Positions 18,561-27,627 are shown, counted from the first letter of the stretch. The stretch: DNA of 47,924 nt from an uncultured Holophagaceae bacterium (GCA_903863195.1 CAIPAY010000138.1:1-47924); one strand, 5' to 3'. A program made the numbers and translations. Notes: generated by a model from the letters alone, not told the origin.

Positions 18561-19245
18561 CCGCGAAGGCCTCGGCCGGGGCGCCGAGCTTCTTCAGGCT
18601 GCGCTCCAGGCGGGCGCGGTAGCGGGGCATCAGCTCGACGTCGGAGCCCGTGAAGCCCGCGCGGTCCCAGTCCAGGAAGAGCGCGCCGCCGCCCGGTGGC
18701 AGCAGCACGTTGGTCGCGTTCAGGTCCGGCGACCAGAGCCCCCACTCGCAGAGACAGGCGAGGGCGCGACGGATGTCCCCGGCGCGCTCGGCGCTCAGGT
18801 CCCAGCGGCTCGGCCAGGAGTCACCTTCGGCCAGGCGCGTGATCAAGACACCCTCCACGCCGAACCGCACGGGGCGCCACGCGTAGCCCATGGGTTCCAC
18901 GGTGGGGAAGCCAGCCTCCCAGAGGCCGCGGTGCACAGCGTATTCGGCAGCGAAGCGGAGGTTCGAGCGGTAGGTCCGCTCGTTAAGGTGCCGCAGGAGG
19001 CCCCCGCGGCGATAGGGTCGGAGCACCTGGTCGCCCACGCGCAGCACGCCGCCGCGACCGAAGGCTCCCTGGACAGGTAAGGCCTCGCCTGAGGGCTCGA
19101 CGGCGCCGGGCGTGCAGATGCGCCAGCCGCCGCCGAGACCCGGGAGCTCCCGGTTCACGCGGCAGCCCAGGGGCAGGCGAGGGGCGCCGGGCGGGTAAGG
19201 CCAGTCGGCGGGAAGGGGGGGAATGATGTAGGGATCGTGGATCAT
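18535..19245 (-). CDS. Lipopolysaccharide core kinase-like protein (Kdo kinase/WaaP type)
   Basis: The 236-residue product shows the KdkA/WaaP kinase pattern: GRGGVLRVGDQVLRPYRRGG, an arginine-rich RTYRSNLRFAAEY helix, and the catalytic DLNATNVLL loop followed by the metal-binding DWDRAGF. In Haemophilus and related bacteria such kinases phosphorylate Kdo in the LPS inner core. Its presence indicates an outer membrane with LPS. No other LPS gene is adjacent. It overlaps the cyclophilin gene 3' to 3' by 26 bp, unusual even for this compact region, and its upstream side faces the repeat-bearing gap before the DUF2344 gene. Confidence 0.83.
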   Translation of the reverse strand: MIHDPYIIPPLPADWPYPPGAPRLPLGCRVNRELPGLGGGWRICTPGAVEPSGEALPVQGAFGRGGVLRVGDQVLRPYRRGGLLRHLNERTYRSNLRFAAEYAVHRGLWEAGFPTVEPMGYAWRPVRFGVEGVLITRLAEGDSWPSRWDLSAERAGDIRRALACLCEWGLWSPDLNATNVLLPPGGGALFLDWDRAGFTGSDVELMPRYRARLERSLKKLGAPAEAFAVMAPEPRP

Positions 19246-19492
19246 GGCGGCCTTCTCAGCTTGCCTCGACTGGGCAAAGAAGGCAAAGAGTGGTTCCGGG
19301 AACGAACCCAGAAGCAGATGTCAACCGGTCAATCCCGAGTGCCCATGCCACCAAAACCGGGCAATCCAGCAAGTGGCTTTTGGTGAAAGGAATTCTTGGA
19401 TTCCGGCCTGCGGGTTCCCACAGTGGATGTGGATATCGCTCCCGGGATTGACCGCCACCGACCCTGTCATCCTGGGAATCCAAGGGCCAAAA
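19246..19492. other. Less GC-rich intergenic region with inverted repeats
   Basis: This 247-bp divergent gap is visibly poorer in G+C than its flanks and has no convincing gene. It holds a 10-bp inverted pair, CTTGGATTCC (19395-19404) and GGAATCCAAG (19475-19484), with 70 bp between the arms. A hairpin-forming stretch lies at 19294-19313. The arms resemble the REP-like 'GGATTCC...GGAATCC' elements scattered in many genomes, but only one copy is present in this window. Confidence 0.5.
19395..19484. repeat. Inverted-repeat-bounded element, possible REP/MITE remnant
   Basis: Arms CTTGGATTCC and GGAATCCAAG are exact reverse complements bounding 90 bp, just before the DUF2344 start at 19493. No target-site duplication or second copy is visible in the window, so mobility is not shown. 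Confidence 0.4.
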
Positions 19493-20656
19493 ATGACCTC
19501 TTCCTCATCCATCCCGCCGTCCCACCCCGAGTCTGGATACGTAACCGAACGTATCCCGCCTCCTGGAATTCCTGTCGAGGTTCAGCGAAGAAAACAGCTG
19601 CTCGCGGCCTCCATCGCCGCGATGGAGGCCGCGAGCATCAGCTTGGAACCCGCGCCACTGCTGGCTCTCAGAGCCTTCATCAACGGGGCTGGAGCGCTCG
19701 ATGCCGCCGCGTGGACGGCGGCCGCCATTGCTGCAGATCTCGTGGAGGATGCCGGAGAAATCCTCCGATCGGCTCGACATGGGCAGACGGAACGGAGTGA
19801 CCTGCGCACTCTTGAGTCGAGCCTGAAGCTGCTCGCCGAGAAGGCACGGAAGCGCCGCGCCGCGCTCTGGCATCTGGATACGAGGCGGCAGCTCGTCCGC
19901 TTCTCGTACACAAAAAATGATGCGGCGCTCCCCTTCGACGATGGCGAGCTCCATGCGATCTTCCTGCACGCGTTCCGCCTCGAGGGACTCGGTCTCGCCC
20001 TCGACATGGGCAAGCACCCGCGGCCGCTGCTCAGTGTCGGCCTGCCCCTGCCTGCCCAGGTCGGTGGCGTGGCGGAGTGCATGGATGCGGTGCTGAAGCG
20101 GGAGCCCGCGGAGGCGCTGCCCGGTTTGTTGGAGCGCCTGAACCGGCGCCTGCCGGAGGGCCTCTGCATGCACACGTGGACCGCGCTGCCCGGCTATGCC
20201 ACGCCGCTGGTGGACCTCGCCCTTCGCGCGTGGTGGCGCTGGGAGGTGCCCGTTGAGTTGCGGGAGCGGGTGGCAGCCGGACTCCGTCCTTTCCTTGCGG
20301 CGGCCACCTGGCTCTGGGACCGCGGGGGCGCTAAGGCCGAGGCGCCCCTGGACCTGCGCACCATCGTCCTGGAGCCGCGCCTCGAGGAGGGCGTCCTCAC
20401 CTTCGCCACGCGCCTCGGGGCCCTGCACGCGCTGAATCCGCTGAAGGTCCTCGGCGCGCTCTTCGGTCTGGAGGCGGCGGAGCTCAAGGGGCTCGTCCGT
20501 AGCCGCCTGGATCTGAAGGCGGACCCGCGCCTGGGACAGGCGGAGCGGTTCGAGCCGAAGCTGAAGAACATGTTCGAGGATGCGGTGCTGCTCAGCGGCG
20601 GCTCCAACATCACCCTCGTGGACGAGGACGACGACGAGCCCTTGCGCCTGGGCTGA
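19493..20656 (+). CDS. DUF2344 (radical-SAM-linked) domain protein lacking a radical SAM domain
   Basis: The product of 387 residues has a C-terminal two-thirds that resembles DUF2344, the module usually fused to or encoded beside B12/radical SAM proteins. Matches are VRFSYTKND, the KHPRPLLSVGLPLP segment, an AECMDAVL strand and LLERLNRRLPEGL. The family's SHLDLMR helix is replaced by a divergent sequence. The first 130 residues are Ala-rich helices with no CxxxCxxC cluster motif. Codon use in the first 400 bases (CGA, AGA, AAA, AAT) looks less biased than in neighbours. The start is uncertain: ATG 19493 is the first, but ATG 19622 lies inside a perfect palindrome. It ends three bases from convergent ftsW. 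Function is unknown. Confidence 0.6.
   Translation: MTSSSSIPPSHPESGYVTERIPPPGIPVEVQRRKQLLAASIAAMEAASISLEPAPLLALRAFINGAGALDAAAWTAAAIAADLVEDAGEILRSARHGQTERSDLRTLESSLKLLAEKARKRRAALWHLDTRRQLVRFSYTKNDAALPFDDGELHAIFLHAFRLEGLGLALDMGKHPRPLLSVGLPLPAQVGGVAECMDAVLKREPAEALPGLLERLNRRLPEGLCMHTWTALPGYATPLVDLALRAWWRWEVPVELRERVAAGLRPFLAAATWLWDRGGAKAEAPLDLRTIVLEPRLEEGVLTFATRLGALHALNPLKVLGALFGLEAAELKGLVRSRLDLKADPRLGQAERFEPKLKNMFEDAVLLSGGSNITLVDEDDDEPLRLG
19599..19637. repeat. Perfect 18-bp inverted repeat with 3-base loop
   Basis: Bases 19599-19616 (TGCTCGCGGCCTCCATCG) and 19620-19637 are exact reverse complements around the loop CCG. It lies near the 5' end of the DUF2344 reading frame, where it encodes a repeated Ala-Ala-Ser-Ile peptide. 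A 36-base perfect pairing is far longer than expected by chance. Confidence 0.85.
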
Positions 20657-20659
20657 GCC

Positions 20660-21772
20660 TCAGGCGGTGTCCTTGCTGATGGCCAGCAGGAAGCCCAGGC
20701 AGATGAGGCTGGTGATGAGGCTGTTGGGGCCGAAGGAGATGAAGGGCAGGGGGATGCCCTTGTTGGGCGCCAGGGACAGCACCACGCTCATGTTCATGAG
20801 GGCCTGCACCACCAGCAGCAGGACGAAGCCCATGGCGCACAGCTTCAGGTAGCTGTCGCCCACGCGCTGGGCGATGCGGTAGCCGCGCCAGAGGATGGCC
20901 ACGAAGAGCGTGAGCACCGCCATGGTGCCGATGAGCCCGGCCTCCTCGGCGATGACTGCGTAGATGAAGTCCGTGTGGGCCTCGGGCAGGTAGAACAGCT
21001 TCTGGCGGCCCGCCCCTAGGCCGACCCCCAGCAGGCCGCCGTTGCCTACGGCCACGAGGCTCTGGAGGGCCTGGTGCCCTTTGCCGAGGGGATCCGCCTC
21101 GGGGTTGAGGAAGCTCGTGACCCGGGCCAGGCGGTAGGGGGAGAGCACCACGAAGGCGGTTCCCAGGGCGCCGAGGACGGGGATGGCGATGGCGAAGATC
21201 CACTTCGGCGCACCGCCGAGGTAGACCACCATCAAGGCCACGAAGACGATGAGGAAGGTGGTGCCGAAGTCCGGCTCGCGGAGGATGAGGGCCAGGGGCG
21301 CCACGAGAATGCCCGCGAGGCTGAGCAGCTTGGGCAGGGCATCGCGGTGGTTCCGCCAGGCCTCGCGGTGCCGCACCATCCAGTAGGCTGCGATGAGCAC
21401 CGAGACGGGCTTGAACAGCTCCGACGGCTGGATGCTCATGGGCCCGAGGCGCAGCCAGCGGTGGGCGCCGTTGATCTTGGGACCGAGAACGAGCACAGCA
21501 GCCAGCAGGCCGATCATGACGAAGTAGGTGGCCATCAGGGGTCGCGGGTGGTCCTGCAGTGTGGCGAGGTCCACCTGGGAGAGTGCCAGCATGAACGCGA
21601 TGCCGATGACGCCGCCGACCAGCTGGCGCATGAGGAAGGCCGTGGCTGCCGCGTGGTTCTGGGAGGCCTTGATGGCCGACGCGGAATAGATCCACACCAT
21701 GCCGATGGCCAGGAGGGCCAGGGCGAAGAACACCAGCCACCGGTCCACGGGGCGGCGGACGTCGGCGGCCAT
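20660..21772 (-). CDS. ftsW: SEDS-family cell-wall polymerase, FtsW-like
   Basis: The 370-residue polytopic protein shows the SEDS pattern: IYSASAIKAS after the first helix, NGAHRWLRLGPMSIQPSELFK, the conserved LREPDFGTT, GLGAGRQKLFYLPEAHTDFIYAVIAEE, and IPLPFISFGPNSLITS near the end. Such proteins polymerise glycan strands from lipid II with a class B PBP. The HTDFIYAVIAEE and SIQPSEL motifs favour FtsW over RodA, but both share the fold. It is last in the bshC-to-ftsW run, directly after glmM, rather than in the usual mur-fts cluster. The final motif reads SFGPNS where most members have S-x-GGSS. Confidence 0.88.
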   Translation of the reverse strand: MAADVRRPVDRWLVFFALALLAIGMVWIYSASAIKASQNHAAATAFLMRQLVGGVIGIAFMLALSQVDLATLQDHPRPLMATYFVMIGLLAAVLVLGPKINGAHRWLRLGPMSIQPSELFKPVSVLIAAYWMVRHREAWRNHRDALPKLLSLAGILVAPLALILREPDFGTTFLIVFVALMVVYLGGAPKWIFAIAIPVLGALGTAFVVLSPYRLARVTSFLNPEADPLGKGHQALQSLVAVGNGGLLGVGLGAGRQKLFYLPEAHTDFIYAVIAEEAGLIGTMAVLTLFVAILWRGYRIAQRVGDSYLKLCAMGFVLLLVVQALMNMSVVLSLAPNKGIPLPFISFGPNSLITSLICLGFLLAISKDTA

Positions 21773-21773
21773 G

Positions 21774-23093
21774 TCAGCTCAAGACCAGATCAAGCCGGGC
21801 TGCGGCTTCGAGCTCGACCAGGGCCTGATCCACCCAGCTGGCGCGCTCGGCCTCCACCATGAGCCGCAGCTTGGGCTCGGTGCCGGACCAGCGCACCACC
21901 TGGCGCACGCCGTCGCCCCAGCGCTGCTCGATGGTGTCCATGGCCGCGAGGAGGCTGCCGCAGTCTTCCAAGGCCTTGCGCTCGCGGGCCTTCAGGTTCA
22001 CGAGGCGCTGGGGCCAGGACGTGAAGGTCCAAGCCCAGCGGTGCTCCGCAGGCCGGTGGAGCAGGGCGCGCAGCACGGCCAGCGCGGCCGCCATGCCGTC
22101 GCCGCTGGGGCCCACGCGCTTCTGGATGAGGTGGCCCGAGGCCTCCGCGGCCAGATCCCAGCCCAGCTTGGCCATCTCCCGCAGCAGGAACTTGTCGCCC
22201 ACGGCCGTGCGCACGAACGGGACGCCCAGCCCGCCGAGAGCCTGGGGCAGGCCTCCGTTGGTCATCAGCGTGCCCACCACGCCCGGGGGCGGGTCGCCGA
22301 TGGCCACGCGGTCCTGGGCCAGCAGCCACACCATCTGGTCGCCATCCACGGGCTGGCCCAGCCCATCCACCAGCAGGCAGCGGTCGCCGTCGCCGTCGAA
22401 GGCGATGCCCAGCTGGGCCCCGTGCCGGTGCACCGCCGCCGCGAGCGCGTCGAGGTGGGTGGAGCCCACGCCCACATTGATCGAGGGACCGTCCGCCGGC
22501 ACCCCGAGCCAGTGGATGCTGCCCCCGCGGAAGAGCAGCGGGGCCGCCTCCGCCGTGGCGCCGTGCGCGCAGTCGATGACAACGCTGAAGTCCGAGGGCA
22601 GGTGGATGCCACCCAGATGTGCGAGGTAGGGCTGCAGGGAAAGTGGCGCCGAGGACACCGCGAGGGCGCAGGGCTCAGGATGCGCTTCGAAGGCGGCCTC
22701 GATGGCCAGCTCCTGGTCTTCTTCCAGCTTCTCGCCGGCTTCGTTGAAGCCCTTCAGGCCATTGTCCTTCGGCGGGTTGTGGCTGGCCGAGATCATGAGG
22801 CCCCAGGTCTTGGCGCCCTCCGCGCTCAGCTTAGCGACATGCCAGGCCACGGCGGGGGTGGGGGCCATGCCGAGCACGAGCACTTCCAGCGTGGAGCCGA
22901 CACCGAGGGTGAAGGCCTCGGCCAGGGGCTCCGAGCTGGACCGCGGATCCCAACCCAGCACCAGGCGTCGTACGCCGGCCTCGCGGGCCACCTGGGCCCA
23001 GGCGGCCCCCCAGCGGGTGACTTCCGCCAGGGTCAGAGGGGGCTGCAGCGCAACCCCGCGAATGCCATCGGTGCCAAAGTAGCGAAGACTCAT
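21774..23093 (-). CDS. glmM: Phosphoglucosamine mutase
   Basis: The 439-residue enzyme converts glucosamine-6-phosphate to glucosamine-1-phosphate for UDP-GlcNAc. The N-terminal RYFGTDGIRG motif, catalytic Ser104 in ISASHNPP, the metal loop DGDGDR and the phosphate-binding RWSGTEPKLR are all present. The sugar-binding loop reads EASGH where GlmM proteins normally read EQSGH. It lies between folP and ftsW; folP-glmM adjacency after ftsH is an old and widespread arrangement. The length is normal and one-base spacing to ftsW suggests coupled translation. Confidence 0.93.
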   Translation of the reverse strand: MSLRYFGTDGIRGVALQPPLTLAEVTRWGAAWAQVAREAGVRRLVLGWDPRSSSEPLAEAFTLGVGSTLEVLVLGMAPTPAVAWHVAKLSAEGAKTWGLMISASHNPPKDNGLKGFNEAGEKLEEDQELAIEAAFEAHPEPCALAVSSAPLSLQPYLAHLGGIHLPSDFSVVIDCAHGATAEAAPLLFRGGSIHWLGVPADGPSINVGVGSTHLDALAAAVHRHGAQLGIAFDGDGDRCLLVDGLGQPVDGDQMVWLLAQDRVAIGDPPPGVVGTLMTNGGLPQALGGLGVPFVRTAVGDKFLLREMAKLGWDLAAEASGHLIQKRVGPSGDGMAAALAVLRALLHRPAEHRWAWTFTSWPQRLVNLKARERKALEDCGSLLAAMDTIEQRWGDGVRQVVRWSGTEPKLRLMVEAERASWVDQALVELEAAARLDLVLS

Positions 23094-23102
23094 TCTGTCA
23101 GC

Positions 23103-23939
23103 TTAGAGCGGCTGCCCGGGGGCGACAATGGCATGGGTCCGGAACACGCGGAAGCCCCACCCGAGAGCTTCTGCGTGGGCCGCCGCTGTCAGGGGGTCGC
23201 GCAGGGTCGGGGCCAGGCCCGGCGTGCCCGCCCGGGCGGCGAGGAAGCGCTTGCGGGAGATGCCGATGCAGATGTGGTCCCCGGGCCAGCCCAGGGCCTC
23301 TGGCAGCTCAGGGAGGGCCTGCCAGAGGGCGAGGTCCTCCTGGTAGGTGGTCCCGAAGCCGAAGCCGGGATCGAGCAGGATCCGGGCATCCGGGACGCCG
23401 GCCAGGCAGAGGCGGTCGCGCACCACCCGCAGCTCGGCCAAGGCCGCGTCCGCCCGTCGCGGGGTGGGGTCGTCGTAGGTGGGCATCTGGAGGTAACCGT
23501 CGGCCACCCGGCTGCGCATGGCGATGAGCCCACAGGCGGTGTTCCGGGCCAGGTCCAGCAGGGCGGGGTCCGAGAAGCCGGTGACGTCGTTGAGCACCGC
23601 GATGCCCGCTTCGAGGCCGCGGGCGGCCACCGTCGCGTGGCGGGTGTCCAGGCTGAGCGGCGTGTCCGGCAGCTCCATTCGCAGCCGCGCCAGCACCGGG
23701 GCCAGGCGCTCCCACTCGGTGTCCTCGCTGACCGGGGCTGAGCCGGGCCGGGTGCTCTCCGCGCCCAGATCCAGCATCCCTGCGCCAGCGGCCACCAGAC
23801 GCTGGGCCTGGGCCATGGCCGCGTGCGGATCGAGGTAGCGGCCGCCGTCGCTGAAGGAGTCCGGCGTGAGGTTCAGGATGCCAATAAACAGAGGACCACC
23901 CGCGAGGCGTGGTCCCCAGTCAAAGGGTGCGGACCTCAC
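23103..23939 (-). CDS. folP: Dihydropteroate synthase
   Basis: The 278-residue enzyme condenses p-aminobenzoate with 6-hydroxymethyl-dihydropterin diphosphate in folate synthesis. Motifs in order are [56 protein letters not shown] and FRTHAI; these hold the known pterin- and pABA-site Asn, Asp, Lys, Arg and His residues. The usual HMRG segment is changed to AMRS, and GFGKT to GFGTT, so the protein is somewhat divergent. Its GTG start overlaps the ftsH stop by four bases (GTGA), the classic ftsH-folP-glmM arrangement. Confidence 0.92.
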   Translation of the reverse strand: MRSAPFDWGPRLAGGPLFIGILNLTPDSFSDGGRYLDPHAAMAQAQRLVAAGAGMLDLGAESTRPGSAPVSEDTEWERLAPVLARLRMELPDTPLSLDTRHATVAARGLEAGIAVLNDVTGFSDPALLDLARNTACGLIAMRSRVADGYLQMPTYDDPTPRRADAALAELRVVRDRLCLAGVPDARILLDPGFGFGTTYQEDLALWQALPELPEALGWPGDHICIGISRKRFLAARAGTPGLAPTLRDPLTAAAHAEALGWGFRVFRTHAIVAPGQPL

Positions 23940-25864
23940 GCGGGCTTGAGGGCGGGGTTGAACCCGGGATCCGTGGAGGGACCCTCCACCGTGGCCGGGG
24001 CGGAGGGCGTGGCCGTGTTCTTCGGCGGAGGCAGGGTGCCGCCCTTCATCAGGATGTCAATGTCGTTGCCGTCGAGGGTCTCGCGTACCAGCAGGGCTTC
24101 CGCGATGATCACCAGCTGCTCGCGGTGGGTCTCGATGGCGGCCTTGGCGCGGCGGTAGTTGCGCAGGACGAACTCCTGCACTTCCACGTCGATGAGCCGC
24201 GCGGTGTCCTCGGAGATCTCCCGGTGCTGGGCGAAGTCGCGGCCCAGGAAGACCTCGTGCTGGCCGCCGCCGAAGTTCAGCGGGCCGAGCTTGTCGCTCA
24301 TGCCGTACTCCGTGACCATCGAGCGGGCCATGTCCGTCGCCTGCTGGATGTCATTGGCGGCGCCGGTGCTGAGCTGGTTGAAGAAGATCTCTTCGGCGAT
24401 GCGGCCGCCCATGGAGATGGCGATGCGGCTCTCCATGTAGTCGCGGGTAGTGTTGTAGCGGTCCTTCACCGGCAGCTGCCAGGTGACGCCCAGGGCGCGG
24501 CCGCGGGGAATGATGGTGACCTTGTGCAGGGGATCGCTGTCGGGCACCACGGCGGCGACCACGGTGTGGCCGGCTTCGTGGTAGGCGGTGATGCGCTTGT
24601 CCTCCTCGGTCATCACGAGGCTGCGGCGCTCGCTGCCCATGTAGACCTTGTCCTTGGCGTTCTCGAAGTCGGCCATCTCGACCCACTTCTTGTTGCCGCG
24701 GGCGGCAGTGAGGGCCGCCTCGTTGCAGAGGTTCGCGAGGTCGGCGCCGGCGAAGCCGGGGGTGCCGCGGGCGATGACTTCCAGCTCCACGTCAGGGCTG
24801 AGGGGGATCTTGTCCGTGGTGTGCACCTTCAGGATCTCGTGGCGGCCCTTTACGTCGGGGCGGTCCACCACCACGCGGCGGTCGAAGCGGCCGGGGCGGA
24901 GCAGGGCGGGATCAAGCACGTCGGGGCGGTTGGTGGCGGCGATGAGGATCACGCCCTCGTTGCCCTCGAAGCCGTCCATCTCGACCAGCAGCTGGTTCAG
25001 AGTCTGCTCGCGCTCGTCATGACCGCCGCCCAGGCCGGCGCCGCGGTGACGGCCGACAGCGTCGATCTCGTCGATGAACACGATGCAGGGGGCGCTCTTC
25101 TTGGCCTGCTCGAACAGGTCGCGCACGCGGCTGGCGCCAACGCCCACGAACATCTCCACGAAGTCGGAGCCGGAGATGGAGAAGAACTGGACCTTGGCCT
25201 CACCGGCGATGGCGCGGGCCAGGAGGGTCTTGCCGGTGCCCGGAGGCCCCATGAGCAGCAGACCCTTGGGGATCTTGCCGCCCAGCTTCACGAACTTGGC
25301 GGGATCCTTCAGGAAGTCCACGACCTCTTTCAGCTCGTCCTTGGCCTCGTCGCAGCCGGCCACATCGGCGAAGGTGATGCGCTTGGTGCTGGCGGACAGG
25401 CCCTTGGCCCGGGCCTTGCCGAAGCTGAGCGCCTTGTTGCCGCCCATCTGGGCCTGGCGCATGAACACGAACCAGAGCACCACGAAGACCAGCAGCGGGG
25501 CCCAGAACATCAGCACATAGGCAAAGTTGTTCTCGCTGGGCTTGGAGGCCTTGAACTCGTCGAGCTGCCCCTCGGTCTTCCAGCTGAGGATGACCTTGCC
25601 CAGGTCCTGCATGGGCGGGGCCACGGTGCGGAACTTCTCGATGACCTCGCCGGTCTTGCTGTTCTTGTCCGGCTGCTTGTAGGTGCCTTCGACATCAAAG
25701 CCGGACAGCGTCACAGACTTGTATTTCCCCGCCACGCCCTCGGTGTAGAAAGTGGAGAAGGGGATCTCGATCTGGCGGCTGTTCTGGGGGATCTGGCGGA
25801 AGGCCAGTACCAGGAGGGCGACGATGCCCAGCCAGACCAGAACGCTCTTCATCATGGAATTCAA
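23936..25864 (-). CDS. ftsH: ATP-dependent zinc metalloprotease FtsH
   Basis: The 642-residue membrane protease has two N-terminal membrane helices (residues about 6-23 and 114-135) around a periplasmic domain. An AAA domain follows with Walker A GPPGTGKT (206-213), Walker B FIDEID (263-268) and the second region of homology. The M41 peptidase has zinc motif HEAGH (429-433). It degrades unassembled membrane proteins and regulators such as LpxC. The TTG start at 25864 sits seven bases after GGAG, while the internal ATG lies too far away. It is preceded by tilS and followed by folP. Confidence 0.97.
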   Translation of the reverse strand: MNSMMKSVLVWLGIVALLVLAFRQIPQNSRQIEIPFSTFYTEGVAGKYKSVTLSGFDVEGTYKQPDKNSKTGEVIEKFRTVAPPMQDLGKVILSWKTEGQLDEFKASKPSENNFAYVLMFWAPLLVFVVLWFVFMRQAQMGGNKALSFGKARAKGLSASTKRITFADVAGCDEAKDELKEVVDFLKDPAKFVKLGGKIPKGLLLMGPPGTGKTLLARAIAGEAKVQFFSISGSDFVEMFVGVGASRVRDLFEQAKKSAPCIVFIDEIDAVGRHRGAGLGGGHDEREQTLNQLLVEMDGFEGNEGVILIAATNRPDVLDPALLRPGRFDRRVVVDRPDVKGRHEILKVHTTDKIPLSPDVELEVIARGTPGFAGADLANLCNEAALTAARGNKKWVEMADFENAKDKVYMGSERRSLVMTEEDKRITAYHEAGHTVVAAVVPDSDPLHKVTIIPRGRALGVTWQLPVKDRYNTTRDYMESRIAISMGGRIAEEIFFNQLSTGAANDIQQATDMARSMVTEYGMSDKLGPLNFGGGQHEVFLGRDFAQHREISEDTARLIDVEVQEFVLRNYRRAKAAIETHREQLVIIAEALLVRETLDGNDIDILMKGGTLPPPKNTATPSAPATVEGPSTDPGFNPALKPA

Positions 25865-25912
25865 AGGGTGACTCCTTGGGGCCGTCTGCGGCCCAGGTGG
25901 CCTTCCAGTCTA

Positions 25913-26896
25913 CTAGGCCCGGGAAGGTGGTGCGCTCTCTCTTAGATGCAGATACCCCCCACCAGGTTCGAGGTTTAGACAGAAATGCCCCCAGGAGGCC
26001 GATTTGCGGCCCCGGGCGAGGCGTTCCTGCACCCAGGGCGCGAGTCCCCGCAGCAGCGCCGCCTCCCGGGGCCAGCCCAGGCGGGAGAAGGTGAACTCCA
26101 GCGTCCAGCGCAGTTCCGGCTCGGTCCAGGCCTCGCGGCGGAGGCAGATGCTCGCTTCCTCGACGGACCAGCGGGTGCCCTCCCAGGACGCGATCAGGGT
26201 CCGGGTCAGCTGCCGGGCCTCCTCGGCCTGGAGGTGGGTCTCGAAGAGGTGGCGGTCCAGGTCCGGGGCCTCCAGGCGCATCCCTTCCAGGAGGGGCCGC
26301 CAGCGGTTCCGGGCCGTGAAGGGCTCCAGGTTGCTGGCATCTTCCCGCCAGGGGATCCCCTTGGCCTGAAGGTAGGCGCGCAGCTCTGCGCGGCGCACTT
26401 CCGCCAGGGGGGACCAGCGCAGCCCCTGCCGGGGCGCCAGGGGCTGCAGGCTGCCCAGTCCGCCACCCCGGGCCAGCCGCAGGAACACCGTCTCGGTGTG
26501 GTCGTCCAGAGTGTGGCCCGTGGCCACGGCCGCGGCTCCCGCCTGCTCGGCCTCCTGATGGAACCAGTCCCAGCGCAGCTCCCGGGCGGCCATCTCCAGG
26601 CCGACCTTCTGGGCCTCCTGGTGGGCCCGCACCCCGAGGGACGCCTCGGCCAGGTCCAGGTCCAGGTTCCGGCAGAGCGTGCGGACGAGCTCCGCATCTT
26701 CCGCTGACTCAGCGCGCAGGCCGTGGTCCGCGTGGAGCACTTCCAGCTCCAGGTCCAGGCTCTTGCGGAGCGTCCAGAGCAGCACCAGCAGCGCCACCGA
26801 GTCCCCGCCCCCGGAGCAGGCCACCAGCACGCGACCGCTGACCGCATCCCCCCGCCCCTGGACCTGGGCCAGCACCTCCGCTTCAAACCGGTTCAT
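25913..26896 (-). CDS. tilS: tRNA(Ile)-lysidine synthase
   Basis: The 327-residue enzyme converts C34 of the CAU-anticodon tRNA(Ile2) to lysidine, making it read AUA. The ATP-pyrophosphatase P-loop SGGGDS is at residues 28-33, followed by LHADHGLRAESAEDAEL, GHTLDDHTETVFLRLARG and the WREDASN motif with RNRWRPLLE. The C-terminal lysine-binding part is short. Its ATG overlaps the bshB1 stop by four bases, and ftsH follows after 48 bp, the common tilS-ftsH order. The essential decoding role makes strong conservation expected. Confidence 0.95.
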   Translation of the reverse strand: MNRFEAEVLAQVQGRGDAVSGRVLVACSGGGDSVALLVLLWTLRKSLDLELEVLHADHGLRAESAEDAELVRTLCRNLDLDLAEASLGVRAHQEAQKVGLEMAARELRWDWFHQEAEQAGAAAVATGHTLDDHTETVFLRLARGGGLGSLQPLAPRQGLRWSPLAEVRRAELRAYLQAKGIPWREDASNLEPFTARNRWRPLLEGMRLEAPDLDRHLFETHLQAEEARQLTRTLIASWEGTRWSVEEASICLRREAWTEPELRWTLEFTFSRLGWPREAALLRGLAPWVQERLARGRKSASWGHFCLNLEPGGGYLHLRESAPPSRA

Positions 26897-27627
26897 GCGG
26901 GGGCTTCCAGCCTGGCCAGCAGCTCGACCAGGGCCTTCGGCACGGGCTTCTCGCACCAGAGGGCCTCGGCCCAGTCGCACATGCGGAGGGAGCCCCAGTG
27001 CATGGCGCGGCCGAGGACGCCGCGGCGGAAGGCGGGGTGGGCGATGCGGGTGACGGGCTGGGCCGCGTCCTGGGCGAACTGGCTGCCGAAGGCGTCGAAG
27101 GCGGCCATACGGCGGTCCCACACGGCGCTCACGTCCACCAGCAGGTCCGGCTGGCCGGGATTCTCGCCGCCCACCCAGGCGATGGCCTCAGGGCGCCAGG
27201 GCGTGCCGGGGCAGGGATGGTTCTTGAGACCGGCATAGTAGGCGGCCTCCTTGCCAAGGCGGAAGGCCCGGCGGTGATCGGGATGCCGGTCCTCGGGCGC
27301 GGGGAGGATCAGCACCCGGGGCCGCAGGCGGCGGAGCTCGGCCATGAGGCGCTGGAGGTAGTGCTCGTCCTCGGTGAAGCGGCCGTCGGGGAAGTCGAGG
27401 ATGACGCGCTCCACGCCCAGGATCCGGGCCGCGGCGTTGGCCTCGGCGCGGCGGGTCTCGGCGGTGCCCCGGGTGCCCAGGTCGCCCGCGGTAAGGTCCA
27501 GGACCGCGCCCCGCAGGCCCCGGTCCGCCGCCAGGGCCAGCAGGCCGCCCACGTGGACTTCCACATCATCAGGATGGGCGCCCAGGGCCAGGAGCTCGAG
27601 GGGGGCTGTGGCGGTTTCAGGGCTCAT
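26893..27627 (-). CDS. bshB1: PIG-L deacetylase, bacillithiol BshB1-like
   Basis: The 244-residue protein is a zinc PIG-L/LmbE deacetylase. Motif AHPDDVE (residues 17-23), LTAGDLGTRGTAETR, the substrate loop DFPDGRF and the second histidine motif EDRHPDHRRAF are present. This combination is specific to BshB1, which removes the acetyl group from GlcNAc-malate in bacillithiol synthesis. Adjacent bshC supports that. No bshA is in the window. The stop is overlapped by the tilS start, and bshC overlaps its own start by four bases, so all three are probably translated from one message. Confidence 0.92.
   Translation of the reverse strand: MSPETATAPLELLALGAHPDDVEVHVGGLLALAADRGLRGAVLDLTAGDLGTRGTAETRRAEANAAARILGVERVILDFPDGRFTEDEHYLQRLMAELRRLRPRVLILPAPEDRHPDHRRAFRLGKEAAYYAGLKNHPCPGTPWRPEAIAWVGGENPGQPDLLVDVSAVWDRRMAAFDAFGSQFAQDAAQPVTRIAHPAFRRGVLGRAMHWGSLRMCDWAEALWCEKPVPKALVELLARLEAPA

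Noticed and set aside
19290..19345. tRNA-like segment: reverse strand has a GGGTTCGTTCCC arm, plus strand ends in CCACCA
   Set aside because: The T-loop would be eight bases, the acceptor ends do not pair and no D or anticodon arm can be drawn.
23909..25945. Long plus-strand open frame opposite ftsH
   Set aside because: It is antisense to a full-length FtsH with all catalytic motifs; the frame is His/Gly/Val-rich, as expected for shadow frames in GC-rich DNA.
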